64,000 bases of DNA, taken from assembly GCF_000230695.2 (NCBI RefSeq), contig NC_020541.1:3472001-3536000 (forward strand). The letters run 5' to 3'. The position numbers and the translations under genes are program-made. How positions within the stretch are numbered: the stretch's first letter is position 1; every line of letters starts with the position of its first letter. The notes below the pieces were generated by a model that saw only the letters and a program-made list of their open reading frames with translations, was not told where the DNA came from and did no database searches. This DNA is from Rhodanobacter denitrificans. Its GTDB lineage: Bacteria; Pseudomonadota; Gammaproteobacteria; Xanthomonadales; Rhodanobacteraceae. Positions 44,500 to 55,673 of the stretch are shown piece after piece.

Positions 44500-44547
44500 G
44501 CTCCCTCCCCTGCAAGTAGGGGAGGGTTGGGGTGGGGTCGCTCTTCA
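44500..44547. repeat. Family A repeat, copy A6
   Basis: CTCCCTCCCCTGCAAGTAGG then GGAGGGTTGGGGTGGGGTC and GCTCTTC. It has the same tail as A3 and A5 and an inverted partner (A7) 20 bases away. It lies between convergent genes. Confidence 0.75.
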
Positions 44548-44564
44548 CCACAAAGTCAAAAGCC

Positions 44565-44608
44565 TTACCCCCTCCCAACCTCCCCCTGCTTTGCAGGGGG
44601 AGGAGCAC
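44565..44608. repeat. Family A repeat, copy A7
   Basis: TTACCCCCTCCCAACCTCCC then CCTGCTTTGCAGGGGGAGGAGC, the same variant as A4. A6 and A7 form an inverted REPIN-like pair at the end of the M28 gene. Confidence 0.75.
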
Positions 44609-44616
44609 AGCGACGC

Positions 44617-45009
44617 TCACTTCGCGTAGTACGCACCCGACGCCACCAGCGGTTCGGGGATGCAGAACGTCTTCGGCATCACGGCGATCGCGACCGGCAC
44701 CAGCACTTCCTTCTCGACGCCGCCCACGCTGGCGCACGAGGCTTCCGGCGGCAGCTGGTAGTGGATGATGCGCACGGTGTATTGCGGGCAGACGTCCGAA
44801 CAGGGGAATTCGGCGACCACCGGCACGTTGCGGTAGCGGCCCAATTCCACCGTGGTGTTCATCAGCGTGGCCTTGTCCCACGGCTTGCCGGCCCAGGCCT
44901 GCAGGGTGGCGGCGTCCATCTGCGCGGGGGTGCCGGCGCAGGCGGTGGCGCCGATGGCCATGCCGGCGACGGCGGCGAATACGGTGACGACCGATGTCAG
45001 GCTGCGCAT
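44617..45009 (-). CDS. Secreted Cys-containing hypothetical protein
   Basis: The 130-residue protein has a signal peptide (about 1-25, GATACAGTPA). The mature part has six Cys, several spaced for disulphides (FPCSDVCPQYTVR, SCASVGG, TFCIPEP), and otherwise looks like a small periplasmic beta protein. No family recognised. It is probably monocistronic, between a repeat pair and the RND operon end. Confidence 0.65.
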   Translation of the reverse strand: MRSLTSVVTVFAAVAGMAIGATACAGTPAQMDAATLQAWAGKPWDKATLMNTTVELGRYRNVPVVAEFPCSDVCPQYTVRIIHYQLPPEASCASVGGVEKEVLVPVAIAVMPKTFCIPEPLVASGAYYAK

Positions 45010-45067
45010 GTCCGCTCCCTCGATGACGGAGCGGCCAGCCTAGTCGCGGACGGCTGAACGCTGCAAG

Positions 45068-48000
45068 CTACCGCGCCGGCAATGCCCGGCCCGATCGCGC
45101 GAAGCGTTGCTGCAGCTGGTCCATGTAGATGTAGATCACCGGCGTCAGGTACAGCGTGAGGATCTGCGAGAACACCAGACCGCCGACCACGGCCAGGCCC
45201 AGCGAGCGGCGCACCTCGGCGCCGGCGCCGATGCCCAGCGCGATCGGCAGGGTACCGGCCATCGCCGCCATGCTGGTCATCATGATCGGGCGGAAGCGCA
45301 CGCGGCAGGCCTCGGCGATCGCCTGCGCCGGCGCCATGCCTTCCTCGCGCTGACGTTCCAGCGCGAAGTCGATCAGCATGATCGCGTTCTTCTTGACGAT
45401 GCCGATCAGCATCACGATGCCGACGAAGGCGAACAGGTCCAGCGAGGCGTGGAAGATCGCCAGGGTCAGCAGCGCGCCGACCGCCGCCGCCGGCAGGCCG
45501 GACAGGATGGTCAGCGGGTGGATGAAGCTCTCGTACAGGATGCCCAGCACCAGGTAGATCACGAACACCGCCAGCAGCAACAGCATGCCCATGCCCTGCA
45601 TGGACTGCTGGAACGCCTGCGCGGTGCCCTGCACGCTGCCGCTGATGGTCGCCGGCAGGCCCAGCTTGCCCATCGCGCCGTCGATGCTGGCCACCGCGTC
45701 GCTGAGCGGCACGCCGGGCGCCAGGTTGAACGATACCGTCACCGCCGGCAGCTGGCCCTGGTGGTTCACGGTCAGTGCCTGCGGCTCGCGGGCGAAACTG
45801 GCCACCGCGCTGAGCGGCACCAGGCTGCCGCGGTTCGAGGTGACGTACAGCCGCGACAGCACCGCCGGGTCGTCCTGCAGCTTGCGCTCGACCTGCAGGA
45901 TCACCCAGTACTGGGTGGCCGAACCGTAGATGGTGGAAACCTGGTTCTGGCCAAAGCCGATGCCCAGTGCGGTCTGCACCTGCGCCATGGTCAAGCCCAG
46001 CGGCGCCAGCTTGGCGCGATCGACCTTGACCGTGATCGACGGGCTGTTGAGGTCGAGGTCGTTGGTGACGTCCTCGAAGCCCGGCAGCGCGGCGAACGCG
46101 CGGGTCACCTTGCCGCTCCACTCGTACAACTGGTCGAGGTTCACCGACTGCAGCGTGTACTGGTACTGCGCCTTGGACTGCCGCCCGCCGATCTGGATCG
46201 CCGGCGCGTTCTGGATGTAGCTGCGGATGCCCGCCACCGTCGCCAGCTTCGGCCGCAGCTCCTGGATGATGCCGTCCGGGCCAAGCTTGCGCCGATGCGC
46301 CGGCTTCAGCAGCAGCAGGATCGAACCGTTGTTGATCGTGCTGCGCGGGCCGCCCGCGCCCACGGTGGACATGTAGCCGGCGATGTTCGGGTCCTGCGCC
46401 ACGATCTCGACCAGCCGCTGCTGGCGCGCCAGCATGCCGTCGAACGACACGTCCTCCGGTCCTTCCGTGTTGATGCGCAACTGGCCACTGTCGCCGGCCG
46501 GGATGAAATCCTTCGGCGTCACGTAGAACAGCAGCGCGGTGGCCAGCAGGCTCACACCGAAACCGGCCAGCACCAGGCGCGGGCGCTCCATGCACCAGCG
46601 CAGGCTGCCCGCGTAGCCGCGCTGCACGGCGCCGAAGCCGCGGTCGAAGCCGGCGATCAGCCAGTTCCTGCTCTTGTGAGACCCGTCCTCATGGTCGTGC
46701 GCCTTGACGAAGCGGCTGCACAGCATCGGCGTCAGCGTGATCGCGACGATGCCGGAGATCAGGATCGCCACGCTGATCACCACCGCGAACTCGTGGAACA
46801 GCCGGCCCACGATGCCGCCCATGAACATCACCGGGATGAACACCGCGATCAGCGACAGCGTCATCGAGAAGATGGTGAAGCCGACCTCGGCGGCGCCCTG
46901 CAGCGCCGCCTCGTAGGGCGGCACGCCCGCTTCCATGTGGCGCACGATGTTCTCCAGCATCACGATCGCGTCGTCCACCACGAAGCCGACCGCGAGAGTC
47001 AGCGCCAGCAGCGAGAGATTGTCCAGGCTGTAGCCCAGCGCGTACATCACGCCGAACGTGCCCAGCACCGAGATCGGCAACGCCACCGCCGGGATCAGCG
47101 TGGCGGACAGGTTGCCGAGGAACAGGTAGATCACGAACACCACCAGCGCGCCGGCCAGCAGCAGGGTGAACTGCACGTCGTCGACCGAGTCGCGGATCGA
47201 CTGCGAGCGGTCGTACAGCGTGTCCAGCGTGATCGACGGCGGCAACCCGGCACGGAAGCTGGGCAGCACGGCTTTGATCCGGTCCACCGTGGCCACCGTG
47301 TTCGCACCCGGCTGGCGCTGGATCGCCAGCACGATCGCCTGCTTGCCGTTGTACGAGCTGACGCGCTGGTCGTCCTGCACGCTGTCGCGCGCCTGGCCGA
47401 TATCGCCCACATGCACCGGCGCGCCGTTGCGGTACGCCACCACCACGTCGTTGTAGGCGGCCGCGCGCAGCAGCTGGCCGTCGCTGCGGATCGGCAGCTG
47501 CTGGCGCTTGCCGTACAGCGAGCCGGTGGACTGGTTGACGTTGGCGTCGGCGATCGCGTTCTGCACCTGGTCGATGCCGATGCCGCTGGCGGCCAGCCGG
47601 TCCGGGTCCACGCTGATCCGCACCGCGTATTTCTGCGAGCCGTACACGTTCACCTGGGCCACGCCGTCGATCATCGACAGTTGCTGCGCCAGCTCGGTCT
47701 CGGCGTATTCGTCGACCTGGGTCAGCGGCATCGTCGACGAGCTCATCGCCAGGTACAGGATCGCCGCGTCGGCCGGGTTGACCTTGCGGAACGTGGGCGG
47801 CGTGGTCATCTCCTTCGGCAACTGGCGCAGCGCCGAGGAAATCGCCGCCTGCACGTCCTGCGCCGCCGCGTCGATGTTGCGATCCAGCTCGAAGCTCAGC
47901 GTGATCGAGGTGGAGCCGAGCGCGCTGGTCGAGCTCATCGAGCTGATCCCGGCGATGGTCGACAGCCGGCCTTCCAGCGGCGTGGCCACCGCCGATGCCA

Positions 48001-48175
48001 TCGTCTCCGGCGAGGCGCCGGGCAGGCTGGCGCTGATGCTGATGGTGGGGAAATCGACGTTCGGCAGCTCGTTCACCGGCAGCTGCGGATAGGCGACGAT
48101 GCCGAACACCAGCAGCGCCGTCATCAGCAGCGTGGTCATCACCGGGCGGCGGATGCAGAGCTCGGGGATATTCAT
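45068..48175 (-). CDS. RND efflux pump inner-membrane permease (MdtB/MdtC type)
   Basis: The 1035-residue proton-driven RND transporter carries N-terminal MNIPELCIRRPVMTTLLMTA, the porter motifs (PEVDFPTI-type NVDFPTISISASLPG), the proton-relay TM4 GFVVDDAIVMLENI with two Asp, and the second-repeat GIVKKNAIMLIDFALE. Twelve TM segments and two large periplasmic loops are evident. It is closest in style to MdtBC/MuxBC-like pumps, which export drugs, detergents or metal complexes. It is encoded 4 bases after the adaptor; the outer-membrane factor is not in the window. Confidence 0.93.
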   Translation of the reverse strand: MNIPELCIRRPVMTTLLMTALLVFGIVAYPQLPVNELPNVDFPTISISASLPGASPETMASAVATPLEGRLSTIAGISSMSSTSALGSTSITLSFELDRNIDAAAQDVQAAISSALRQLPKEMTTPPTFRKVNPADAAILYLAMSSSTMPLTQVDEYAETELAQQLSMIDGVAQVNVYGSQKYAVRISVDPDRLAASGIGIDQVQNAIADANVNQSTGSLYGKRQQLPIRSDGQLLRAAAYNDVVVAYRNGAPVHVGDIGQARDSVQDDQRVSSYNGKQAIVLAIQRQPGANTVATVDRIKAVLPSFRAGLPPSITLDTLYDRSQSIRDSVDDVQFTLLLAGALVVFVIYLFLGNLSATLIPAVALPISVLGTFGVMYALGYSLDNLSLLALTLAVGFVVDDAIVMLENIVRHMEAGVPPYEAALQGAAEVGFTIFSMTLSLIAVFIPVMFMGGIVGRLFHEFAVVISVAILISGIVAITLTPMLCSRFVKAHDHEDGSHKSRNWLIAGFDRGFGAVQRGYAGSLRWCMERPRLVLAGFGVSLLATALLFYVTPKDFIPAGDSGQLRINTEGPEDVSFDGMLARQQRLVEIVAQDPNIAGYMSTVGAGGPRSTINNGSILLLLKPAHRRKLGPDGIIQELRPKLATVAGIRSYIQNAPAIQIGGRQSKAQYQYTLQSVNLDQLYEWSGKVTRAFAALPGFEDVTNDLDLNSPSITVKVDRAKLAPLGLTMAQVQTALGIGFGQNQVSTIYGSATQYWVILQVERKLQDDPAVLSRLYVTSNRGSLVPLSAVASFAREPQALTVNHQGQLPAVTVSFNLAPGVPLSDAVASIDGAMGKLGLPATISGSVQGTAQAFQQSMQGMGMLLLLAVFVIYLVLGILYESFIHPLTILSGLPAAAVGALLTLAIFHASLDLFAFVGIVMLIGIVKKNAIMLIDFALERQREEGMAPAQAIAEACRVRFRPIMMTSMAAMAGTLPIALGIGAGAEVRRSLGLAVVGGLVFSQILTLYLTPVIYIYMDQLQQRFARSGRALPAR

Positions 48176-48179
48176 CGGC

Positions 48180-49292
48180 TCAACCCGGCCGGACGACGGC
48201 GGCGCTGCCGTCGACCAGCAGCATCTGGCCTTCGGTGACCACCTGCTCGCCGCCTTTCAGGCCCTTGTCGATGACGGTACGCCCGGCGCTGGTCGGGCCG
48301 GGGGTGACGTAGCGCTGCTGCACCTTGCCGTCGGCACCGAGCACGAACACGAAACTGCCGCTGCTGGAACTTTGCAGCGCATGCACCGGCACGCTGACCA
48401 CGTTGGCCAGGCGCGTGGTGGGCAGGCTCACCTGCACGAACTGGCCGGGGGTGAGCCGATGCCCGGCGTTGTCGAAGCGCGCCTTCAGCACGATCGTGCC
48501 GGTGGTGGCGTCGACCGCGTTGTCGATGAATTCCAGCGTGCCGGCCAGCGGCGTGCCCTTGTCGCCGGAAACGGTCACCTGCACAGCGACCGCGCCGCTG
48601 GCCAGCGCGGCGCGCACGGCGGGCAGGCTGTCCTCGGGAATGTTGAACGCCACGCGCACCGGCTCGACCTGGTTGAGCACCACGATGTCGGTGCTGTCGG
48701 CACTGATCTGCGCGCCCGGCCAGACCAGCGGCGCCCCGGCGATGCCGTCGAACGGGGCGACGATGCGCGCGTAGTCGAGTTGAGTCTGCGCCAGCTCCTG
48801 CGCGGCCCGGTCGCTTTGCAGGGTGGCGCGGGCCACCGCCAGGTTGGCTTGGTACAGGTCGTAGTCCGCCTTCGAGACGAAGCCCTTGCCCAGCATGTCG
48901 GCGTAGCGCCGCTGGTCGGCCTGCGCCTTCTGCAGCAGTGCCAGGTCGCGCGCCACGCTGCCGCGTGCCTGGTCCAGCTGCGCTCGCAGCAACCGCGGGT
49001 CGATCTGCGCCAGCATGCTGCCCTTGCGCACCAGCGCGCCGGGCGTGAACGACAGCGACTGGAGCTGGCCGGAGACCCGCGCGCGCAGGCTCACCGTCGA
49101 CCAGGCCTCGACCCGGCCGACCAGCTTCAGCGACAGCTCGACGTCGCCCCGGGTGGCGCTGGCCACCTCGACCGGCACCGCGGCCGGTGCCCTGGCGGCC
49201 TTGCTGCTGTCGCCGCGGCCGCGGCTGAAGTGCATGGCCAGGGCGACCGCCAGCAAGGCGGCCACGACGAGGGCGATTTTTTTCCAGGACAT
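48180..49292 (-). CDS. RND efflux periplasmic adaptor (MdtA/AcrA-like)
   Basis: The 370-residue membrane-fusion protein has an N-terminal anchor (MSWKKIALVVAALLAVALAM), lipoyl halves (VGRVEAWSTVSLRARVSGQL and ARIVAPFDGIAGAPLVWPG), an alpha hairpin (about 100-165, with VARDLALLQKAQADQRRYAD), and a C-terminal domain ending GQMLLVDGSAAVVRPG. The ATG at 49292 is chosen since upstream residues in frame look random. It partners the RND permease 4 bases downstream. The MarR gene upstream on the same strand is the likely regulator. Confidence 0.9.
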   Translation of the reverse strand: MSWKKIALVVAALLAVALAMHFSRGRGDSSKAARAPAAVPVEVASATRGDVELSLKLVGRVEAWSTVSLRARVSGQLQSLSFTPGALVRKGSMLAQIDPRLLRAQLDQARGSVARDLALLQKAQADQRRYADMLGKGFVSKADYDLYQANLAVARATLQSDRAAQELAQTQLDYARIVAPFDGIAGAPLVWPGAQISADSTDIVVLNQVEPVRVAFNIPEDSLPAVRAALASGAVAVQVTVSGDKGTPLAGTLEFIDNAVDATTGTIVLKARFDNAGHRLTPGQFVQVSLPTTRLANVVSVPVHALQSSSSGSFVFVLGADGKVQQRYVTPGPTSAGRTVIDKGLKGGEQVVTEGQMLLVDGSAAVVRPG

Positions 49293-49510
49293 GCGCGAGA
49301 GCTTCTCGATCTTCGCGCCACGCGCGGTGGCGATGCGGGTTGGTGCGGTCGGGGAACCGCCAGGCGGATGAGCACGCACCAAGCCCGTGACAACGCGCCC
49401 AGCGGCTTCGGGTTGACCCGGCGCGAGACGCACCAAGCGCCACTATGCCGCGATTTCCGCTGCGCAGGCCCCCGACCGATGGCACTGGCCAGCACCGCCG
49501 CAGGCGCGCC

Positions 49511-49963
49511 TCAGGACGTGCCGTCGCCCTGCTCCAGCGCCAGCAGGTTGTCCTTGATCCGGCCGATCACCGCCAGCGCCTGCTGCAGCTCGTCGTGGTC
49601 GATGCCGCGGGTGGCATCCTTGCGCAGCTCGCGCGCGATGATCTCCATGTCGCCCACGATCACGCGCGCCTGCTCGGTGACGTACAGCCGCCAGGCGCGC
49701 CGGTCTTTCGGATCCGGCCGGCGCTCGACGAAGCCGGCCGCCTGCAGGCGGTCGATCACCCGGCCCACCGCAATGGGCTCCATTTCCAGAAACTCGGCCA
49801 GCTCGGTTTGCCGCAGGCCTTCGCGGTGGTACAACACCTTGGTCGCACGCCACTGCGCGCGGGTCAGGCCGAATTTCACCGCGCGCCGGTCGAAGTGCTT
49901 GCGGAACAGCAAGGTCACGTCGCTGAGCAGGTAGCCGAAGGAAAGGTCTTCCGTTTTCGCCAT
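49511..49963 (-). CDS. MarR-family transcriptional regulator
   Basis: The 150-residue winged-helix dimer is built as long helices ([15 protein letters not shown]), helix-turn-helix ([25 protein letters not shown]), wing with the conserved DRR ([16 protein letters not shown]), and C-terminal dimer helices. It stands upstream of the RND adaptor-permease genes, on the same strand, with a 218-base gap, so it probably represses that pump and itself. It is divergent from the macrodomain gene (60-base gap). Confidence 0.9.
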   Translation of the reverse strand: MAKTEDLSFGYLLSDVTLLFRKHFDRRAVKFGLTRAQWRATKVLYHREGLRQTELAEFLEMEPIAVGRVIDRLQAAGFVERRPDPKDRRAWRLYVTEQARVIVGDMEIIARELRKDATRGIDHDELQQALAVIGRIKDNLLALEQGDGTS

Positions 49964-50023
49964 GATCCGTTGCCGCTCCGCCGCGCCAATGCCTGCCCGA
50001 AGCATAAGGTAAGCCGTCGATCC

Positions 50024-50545
50024 ATGCCCATCAAAGTCGTTCATGCCGACATCACCCGCCTGGCGCCGGACGCCATCGTCAACGCGGCCAACCCCGGCCT
50101 GCTCGGCGGCGGCGGCGTGGACGGCGCGATCCACCGCGCCGCCGGCCCGGCCCTGCTGCAGGCTTGCCGCGCGCTGCCCGAATCCGCCACCGGCGTGCGC
50201 TGCCCCATCGGCGAGGCGCGCATCACGCCCGGCTTCGCGCTGCCCGCGCGCTGGGTGATCCACACGGTGGGTCCGGTCTGGCACGGCGGCGACGAGGGCG
50301 AAGCCGAATTGCTGGCGCGTTGCCACCGCAACGCGCTGCGCCTGCTGCGCGAACGGGCGCTGCGCACGATCGCGTTTCCGGCGATCAGCTGCGGCGTCTA
50401 CGGCTACCCCGCCGCGCAGGCCGCCGCGGTGGCGGTGGCCACCTTGCGCGACGCGCTGGCTGCTGCGGACGACGACATCGAGGTGACGCTGTGCTGCTTC
50501 AGCGACGCCATGCGCGCGGTGTTTCAGCAGGCGCTGGCGCCGTAG
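50024..50545 (+). CDS. Macrodomain protein, YmdB-like O-acetyl-ADP-ribose deacetylase
   Basis: The 173-residue single macrodomain protein binds ADP-ribose. Signature [21 protein letters not shown] then [18 protein letters not shown] matches the family's catalytic/ligand loop ([12 protein letters not shown]). The diphosphate-binding [12 protein letters not shown] follows. YmdB family members hydrolyse O-acetyl-ADP-ribose and can modulate RNase III in E. coli. It is divergent from marR. Confidence 0.92.
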   Translation: MPIKVVHADITRLAPDAIVNAANPGLLGGGGVDGAIHRAAGPALLQACRALPESATGVRCPIGEARITPGFALPARWVIHTVGPVWHGGDEGEAELLARCHRNALRLLRERALRTIAFPAISCGVYGYPAAQAAAVAVATLRDALAAADDDIEVTLCCFSDAMRAVFQQALAP

Positions 50546-50595
50546 GCGGACACCGCCCCGACCAGGCGAGGCAGCGCCCCCGCAGCGCAAGCCGC

Positions 50596-52287
50596 TCAGT
50601 GCAGCTTGAACGGATACAGCGGCGGCAACCCGGAGTCCTCGCTGGCCACCGCCGTGGCACGCCAGGCGAAGCCGCGCTTGAACGCCTCGGCCAGGTTCGC
50701 CCCGGCGTCCGGCGGCGCTGTGTCGGCGTAGCGGCGCTGCTGCAAGGCGTCGATGACGGCGCGCTGCGCCGCGTCGTCCAGTACCGTGGCCAGTTCGCCC
50801 AGGTGCTGGATCGCCGGCCGCTCCGCCCGCGCCCATGCCAGCAGGCTGCGCGCCTGCGCGGCCGGATCGCTGCCGCGCGCCGCGGCGAGGAAGGCCAGCT
50901 GGCCACTGCGCACCGAGGTGCGCGCCGCCGCCGGCGTCACCGACGACGCGCGCCGGCGACGCCGCCACAGCCACCAGGCCAGCGCGCTGAGCAGCCACAG
51001 GCCGAGGCTGGCCAGCGCGATCCAGCGCCATGGCGTGGAGGCTGGCGCGGCGGCGGTGCCGGCTGGCGCGGCCGCGGCGCCGTGCACCGCCGCCGGTGCG
51101 GCGGGCGGCGGCGTGGCCGCCGCACCGATCGCTGGCAGCACGCTGACGCTGTGCGCCGGAATCTGTGCCACTTCCATCTTGTCGGTCAGCACGTTCCACC
51201 ACTTCAGCGTGGTGGCGGGGATGGTCAGCGTGCCGGCGCGTTCGGGCACGATCGCGAACGACTGCTGGCGCCGGCCGATGATCCACTCGCCGTCCTGGCG
51301 GTTGCCGGTGACCGGCTTGTCCGGGTACACCGTGGCGCCGTCCAGCGGCGGCAGGCTCAGCGCCGGCAGCGACTCGTACGACAGGCCGCTGGCCTGCAGG
51401 TTCATGGTGAGGTTGAGCGGCTGGCCGACCCGCGGCGGCGCATCCTGCGCGGTGGGCCAGCCGTCCAGGCTCAGGCTCAGCTGGCGCGCCGGCAGCCACG
51501 CGCTGCCGCCCCAGTCGGCCGGCGCCGGTTTCACCGTGATCGTCTGCGCCGGTGCGCTGGCGCTGACCGGCACGGTGGCGCCGAAGAAGCTGTTGGGATC
51601 GCGCGGGTCGGCGGCCTCGCCCTGGAAATCCACCGGCGGAATCTCGACCTGTCCGGCGTGCTGCGGAATCAGCGCGTAGCGTTGTTCCAGCACGTGATAC
51701 GTACGCCCGCCGCGCTCGGCGTCGTAGTTCAGGCCCTTGCCGAGCGCGCTGACTTCCACGCCGTCGACCTGCGGCGGCGGCGGCGCGTCGCCACCGATGC
51801 GGTTGGCGTAGTACAGCCGCACCACATAGGTCAGCTGCTGGCCGACGTAGCCATGCGCCGGCTCAACCTGCGACTCCATGAAGACGTCGCGCTGCGTGGC
51901 GGCGGCCGCGGCCGGATCCGGCGCCGTCACGGTGAGCTGCAGCGGCGCCGTGCGCTGGCCGGCCACGCTCAGCGCGGGGATCTGCAGCACGCCGACGTGG
52001 CGCGGACGCAGTGCCACGCCGAAGGTCAGTTCGGAGCTGGCCTGGCCGTTGATCACGCTGAGGCTGTTGTTCTGCGACGTGCCGAGCAACTGGAAATCCT
52101 GGTTCAGCGCGCGCAGGTCGGGCGCGCTGGCGCCAGCGTCGCCTTGCACGCGCAGGTTGAGCGTCACCGTCTCGCCCAGTTGCACGTGGTCGCGATCCAG
52201 CGTGGCGGTCACCTCGGCGGCAGCGGCCAGCGCCGGTAGCGACGCCAGCATCAGCAGGCAGCTGCACACGACATGTCGGAACTTCAC
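50596..52287 (-). CDS. BatD-like periplasmic/membrane protein
   Basis: The 563-residue protein has a signal peptide (about 1-25, LAAAAE), immunoglobulin-like repeats (LDRDHVQLGETVTLNLRVQGD, MESQVEPAHGYVGQQLTYVV), a Trp-containing stretch (DWGGSAWLPARQLSLSLDG), an Ala/Pro-rich linker, one TM (about 425-443), and a cytosolic tail of about 120 residues. The start is GTG at 52287, overlapping the preceding stop by four bases (GTGA). The frame extends much further upstream, but that is a shadow of batB. Bat proteins are linked to aerotolerance and envelope stress in Bacteroides and Leptospira. Confidence 0.87.
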   Translation of the reverse strand: MKFRHVVCSCLLMLASLPALAAAAEVTATLDRDHVQLGETVTLNLRVQGDAGASAPDLRALNQDFQLLGTSQNNSLSVINGQASSELTFGVALRPRHVGVLQIPALSVAGQRTAPLQLTVTAPDPAAAAATQRDVFMESQVEPAHGYVGQQLTYVVRLYYANRIGGDAPPPPQVDGVEVSALGKGLNYDAERGGRTYHVLEQRYALIPQHAGQVEIPPVDFQGEAADPRDPNSFFGATVPVSASAPAQTITVKPAPADWGGSAWLPARQLSLSLDGWPTAQDAPPRVGQPLNLTMNLQASGLSYESLPALSLPPLDGATVYPDKPVTGNRQDGEWIIGRRQQSFAIVPERAGTLTIPATTLKWWNVLTDKMEVAQIPAHSVSVLPAIGAAATPPPAAPAAVHGAAAAPAGTAAAPASTPWRWIALASLGLWLLSALAWWLWRRRRRASSVTPAAARTSVRSGQLAFLAAARGSDPAAQARSLLAWARAERPAIQHLGELATVLDDAAQRAVIDALQQRRYADTAPPDAGANLAEAFKRGFAWRATAVASEDSGLPPLYPFKLH

Positions 52288-54166
52288 GGCTGTCCATCCT
52301 CGCTCGGCGCGCCGCCGTGGCGCTGCTGGTATTCCAGTTCGAACTTGCGCCGCAGCAGGGCCCCGGGATCGTCCGGCACGCGCTGCAGGGCATGGCGCAG
52401 GTCGGCCGGCAGTTTCGCCTGCGGATCGTCCTTGGCCAGCGCGCCGAGCTGGTGCCCCGCGTTGCCGTCGCCCGGCTTCGCCAGCGCGGCGTCCATCTGC
52501 TGCTTCAACGCCTGCCGCGCCTGTTCCACCTGCGCCTGCTGCTCGGCCTGCTGCTGCGCGGTCTGCGGTTTGGGCTGATCGGCACCGCCCTGCGCGGACT
52601 TGCCCTGCTGCGATGCATTCTTGCCGGACGGATCCTGCGCCTGCGACTTGCCATCCTGGCCCGACTGGCTGGATGGCTCGGCATCGTCCGCTGCGGACGA
52701 CTGATCCTTCGCACCCTGCTTGCCGCTCTTGCCCTGCTCGCCCTGCGACGACTGATTCTGCTTGCCGCCGTGACCCTCGTGTTCCTTCTGGTCCGACGGC
52801 TGCTGTTGCTGCTGGCGCAGCCAGTCCTCGACCGCCTGGCGGTTCGCCTTCGCGTCGGCGTTGGCCGGGTCGAGCTGCAGCGCATGGTCGTAGGCCGCGA
52901 GCGCCTGCTGGTATGCGCCCTGTTTCGCCAGCGTGTTGCCGAGGTTGTACGCCGCGCCGCCGCCGGGCGCCTGCCGCAAGGCCTGCGCCGCGGCCGCATA
53001 GTCGCCGGCGCGATACGCCGCGGCGCCACGCCAGGCCGGGTCGCGCGCGAGCTGTTGCGCCTGCTTCGCATCGCCCGCGTGCAAGGCCTGCACAGCCTGC
53101 TGGTCGCGACGCAGCCACAAGTCCTGCCACGTCGTCGCCGCAGCCGTTCCCGGCCACAACGGCAGCACGACCAGTGGCAGCACCAGCAGCCAGCCGCGGC
53201 GGAACGCCAGCGCCACCAGCGGCAGCAGCGGCAGCAGCAGCCACGCGCCGCGATCCTGCCAGGCGTCGCCGACCTGCCCGTCGGCCAAGGTCGCCTTCGC
53301 GCTGCGCAGTTGCGCATGCAGCGCGTCGACGTCGCGCTGGTCCGCGCTCATCGCCACATAGCGGCCGCCGCCGGCCGCGGCCAGCGCTGCAAGCGCGGCA
53401 TCGTCGCGGCGGGCCAGCAGCATGCCGCCCTGCGCATCGCGCAGGAAGCCGCCATCGGGCAACGGCACCGGGCCGCCCTGCGGCGTACCTACGCCAAGCA
53501 CCGAGACCCGCACACCGGCGGCGTTCGCCTTGCGCGCCGCAGCCTCGGCCGCGGCATCGGCCTGGTCGGTGATCAGCACCAGCGAACCGCCGCTGACCTT
53601 GCCGCCTTGGATCAGCGCCACGCCGCGCTCGATCGCCGCCGCCGCGTTGTCGCCGTCCACCGGCATGGTGTCCGGCGCCATCGCCTCGAGCAGGTCGTCG
53701 AGGCTGTGCGCATCGGAGGTCAGCGGCGCCACCACGAAGGCCTCGCCGGCGTAGCCGACCAGCGCGTTGAGCCCATCCTGGTTGGCGTGCAGCAGGTCGC
53801 GCGCCTTGTAGCGCGCGCGGTCGAGTCGGCTCGGCGCCACGTCGCGCGCCAGCATGCGCTGCGACAGCGAGATCGCCACCACCTGCGCCGCACGGCTCGC
53901 GTACAGCGGCTGCTCGACGCGGCTCCAGGTCGGCCCGGCCAGCGCCAGCGCGCACAGCGTCCAGCCCAGCGCGAACAGCCACAGCGGCAGGCTGCGGTTG
54001 CCAGCACGCCCGCGCAACAGATGCGGCAGCAACTCGGCGTCGACCAGCCGCGACAGCTCCACCTGCGCCACGTTGCGGCGCACGCCGAGCCAACCCAGCA
54101 GCGGCAACAACAGCAGCGCAGCCAGCCACCACGGCCGCAGGAAATGGAATTGCTGCAGCAGCTCGC

Positions 54167-54170
<4 letters not shown>
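52284..54170 (-). CDS. BatB/BatC fusion: VWA domain plus TPR and low-complexity tail
   Basis: The 628-residue inner-membrane protein has TM helices at about 12-30 and 60-80, a VWA domain (about 90-290), two more TM segments (about 305-345), and a C-terminal TPR part (about 355-465: RAGDYAAAAQALRQAPGGGA, GAYQQALAAYDHALQLDPAN). A Gln/Lys/Ser/Gly-rich disordered stretch (about 470-560) follows. The MIDAS motif expected as DxSxS is SLSQR (about 101-105), so the metal site is damaged, unlike BatA next door. It overlaps batA by four bases (ATGA). The fusion of B and C roles in one chain is common in proteobacteria. Confidence 0.88.
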
Positions 54171-55145
<975 letters not shown>

Positions 55146-55153
<8 letters not shown>

Positions 55154-55673
55154 CGGCGTGCTCCATCGCGGCCGGCTTCCAGCTCGCCGGCTTCAACGCC
55201 AGCCGCAGCCACGCCCGCACGGCCGCCACGCTGGCTGCATGGTCGAACGATGCGGGGGGTCGATAGATCTGCTGGTCCAGCGCCAGCAGTTGCTGCAGCG
55301 TGGCGGCATCGACCGGCACCCGCATCAGCGTCTGCCGCCAGGCGTCGCCGCGTTGTCGCGTGGCCTGCGCATCATGTTGGCGCGCCACCCGGCGCAGCAA
55401 CTGGTGCAGCGCACTCGCCAACGCAAGCCCATCGCCGTCGTGCCGATGCTGCTGTGCGAGTCGATCGAGTTCGCCGAGCACCTGTCGGCGTTGACGAAGC
55501 GTGCGGCGCTGCCGTCGCCACCACCAGACGCCGGCCAGCAGCAGCGCCAACAGTAGCACGGCCAGCGTCCACCAGCCCGGCGCCGGCGGCCACCAGAACG
55601 GCTCGGGCGGCAGGTGGATATCGCGCAATGGCGGACCGGGCAACGACGCGGGCTGGGCGGACGACGGCATCAT
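55146..55673 (-). CDS. DUF4381 family membrane protein
   Basis: The 175-residue protein starts with a Pro-rich N-terminus (LRDIHLPPEPFWWPPAPGWW, the DUF4381 hallmark), one TM (about 36-52) followed by a basic segment, and a helical cytosolic domain (LHQLLRRVARQHDAQATRQRG, LLALDQQIYRPPAS). It overlaps the DUF58 stop by four bases and batA by eight. Found in MoxR-Bat operons; role unknown. Confidence 0.87.

Noticed and set aside
45107-48238. 1043-codon open frame opposite the RND permease
   Set aside because: Same effect: composition is His/Arg/Gln/Asp-rich, there is no hydrophobic pattern, and the opposite strand encodes a full-length RND pump.
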